Origin: Bacillota bacterium
Lineage (GTDB): Bacteria; Bacillota; DTU030; DUMP01
Assembly: GCA_012735455.1 (NCBI GenBank)
Contig: JAAYHG010000309.1
Span: 1-7,379 of the forward strand
Length of the DNA stretch: 7,379 bases
Direction of reading: 5' to 3'
Shown: piece by piece, positions 6,397 through 7,379 of the stretch
Layout of the letters: each line of letters begins with the position of its first letter
How positions within the stretch are numbered: position 1 is the first letter of the stretch
Program-made: the position numbers and the translations under genes
Notes under the pieces: model-generated
Databases searched by the model: none
What the model was told of the DNA's origin: nothing
What the model saw: the letters and a program-made list of their open reading frames with translations, nothing else

Positions 6397-7379
6397 TTAG
6401 ATCCCGATAGCTAAGCCTTCCACTCGATGGTCAGAAGCACCCACTAAGAGTCCTGTCTCAGGATCCACCATAATGATCTGGGCTCCACCGCCGCCTTCCC
6501 AGGGACCACGTTGTACCACCTTATGCCCCTTTTGCGACAAAGCGGATAGTGTAGCGCCGGGAAAACGCGACTCCAGTTGCAACTCGTAGGGCTTATCTAG
6601 ATTAATCATATCTGTTCCAGGGAAAGAGAGCCAGCGAGGAAAGTCTACTGCCTCCTGCGGTCCGGCTCCATGATCCAGTATAAGGGACAGTATCTGCAGA
6701 TTCCACTGTGGCTGGCCATCGCCACCGAAGGTGCCGCCCGCCAGGTAAAGATCCTTGTCCTGAAAAACCATGTAACAGTTCAGGGTATGCATGGGCTTTT
6801 TGCCTGGCGCCAAGGAATTCGGGTGTTCAGGTACCAAGTTGAAGGAGCGACCAGCACGGTTATTCAACACCACTCCAGTTCCAGGTACCACAACACCGGA
6901 ACCAAAGTTAAAGGCAATACTGTGAATGAAGACGCAGGCATTACCCGCCTCATCTACAGCCACAAAGATAGTGGTGTCGCCCTCGCTGGGACCATAAGGG
7001 GTGTAGCGATCTTGTTTGGCTGTGGCTCGGTTAATACCGGCCAGACGCTCCCGAGCCCACTCTTTGGAGATCAGTTTGTCTACATCAAACCCTGTGGCTT
7101 TAGGATCACCGGCATAGCGATTTCGATCCTCAAAAGCCAGCTTCACTGCCTCTACCATAAGATGGACACATTCCGCCCCTAAAGGATCCATCTCAGAAAG
7201 GGGGGCAGGCTCCACAATGTTCAGCTCCTCAAGCAGGGTGAAGCCTTGGGATACGGGCGCGTTTTCATACACAGTATAGCCTCGGTAAGTGGTGGCAAGA
7301 GGCTCGTACACCTCCAAACTGTGCCGCTTGAACTCGGCACCGGTGAAGAGACCCCCCGTTGCCTCGTTCAGTTGATAGA
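6397..7379 (-). CDS. Gamma-glutamyltransferase-family Ntn hydrolase (YwrD/acylase-like), 3' part
   Basis: The visible C-terminal 326 residues belong to the gamma-glutamyltransferase/acylase family, which self-cleaves to expose a Thr nucleophile. The frame is open to the right edge (NEATGGLFTGAEF just inside it), so the N-terminus and any signal peptide are not seen. The processing site is GD|TTIF, with the nucleophile codon at 6973-6975. The small subunit continues with FGSGVVVPGTGVVLNNR, PEHPNSLAPGKKP, and an oxyanion-type FGG within GGTFGGDGQPQ (6721-6738). Residues that bind the gamma-glutamyl group in E. coli Ggt look replaced: the DDF after NNQ is GRSF-like here, and the Ser-Ser pair is HT. 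The style resembles B. subtilis YwrD and cephalosporin-acylase-like members, so substrate and transferase activity are unknown. It ends in TAA, followed by its own terminator, and is not part of the protease operon. Glutathione or gamma-glutamyl hydrolysis is the usual database label but should be doubted. Confidence 0.88.
   Translation of the reverse strand, partial: YQLNEATGGLFTGAEFKRHSLEVYEPLATTYRGYTVYENAPVSQGFTLLEELNIVEPAPLSEMDPLGAECVHLMVEAVKLAFEDRNRYAGDPKATGFDVDKLISKEWARERLAGINRATAKQDRYTPYGPSEGDTTIFVAVDEAGNACVFIHSIAFNFGSGVVVPGTGVVLNNRAGRSFNLVPEHPNSLAPGKKPMHTLNCYMVFQDKDLYLAGGTFGGDGQPQWNLQILSLILDHGAGPQEAVDFPRWLSFPGTDMINLDKPYELQLESRFPGATLSALSQKGHKVVQRGPWEGGGGAQIIMVDPETGLLVGASDHRVEGLAIGI

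Overview
The window carries a minus-strand protein quality-control block, read right to left: a gamma-glutamyltransferase-family hydrolase (3' part, 6397-7379), then tig (trigger factor), clpP, clpX, lonB and lon (5' part, 1-894). The order tig-clpP-clpX-lonB-lon, a LonB with an N-terminal membrane anchor, strong purine-rich Shine-Dalgarno sites, TTG starts and close similarity to remembered Bacillus subtilis ClpP and LonB all point to a Firmicute. Having clpP between tig and clpX suggests a Clostridia-type genome rather than Bacillus, where clpP lies elsewhere. The species cannot be named from this sequence.

Layout. 7379-6397: acylase-like Ntn hydrolase, ending in its own hairpin terminator (6251-6282). 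6131-6104: a candidate promoter for tig. 6060-4711: tig, starting at TTG. 4622-4029: clpP, starting at TTG. 4016-2754: clpX, 12 nt after clpP and probably translationally coupled to it. 2747-2708: a terminator-like hairpin just after clpX. 2652-979: lonB. 939-931: an extended -10 element ahead of lon, which starts at 894 and runs off the left edge. All coding is on the minus strand. I see no RNA gene, CRISPR array, insertion sequence or phage element.

How the genes work together. Trigger factor binds nascent chains at the ribosome exit. ClpX unfolds substrates and feeds them into the ClpP barrel. LonB and LonA are AAA+ serine-lysine proteases. The last hydrolase is unrelated in function and lies in a separate transcription unit.

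The main anomaly is lonB. The frame from the well-placed ATG at 2652 matches full-length LonB through to 979, but codon 50 is TAA (2503-2505) and codon 83 is TAG (2404-2406). There is no frameshift. Conserved LonB sequence sits before, between and after the two stops, and the ATPase and protease residues downstream are intact. So lonB is either a very recent double-nonsense pseudogene, a gene whose stops are read through, or a consensus error. Automatic annotation would probably report a false short LonB starting at Walker A. I found no convincing new multi-gene system here.
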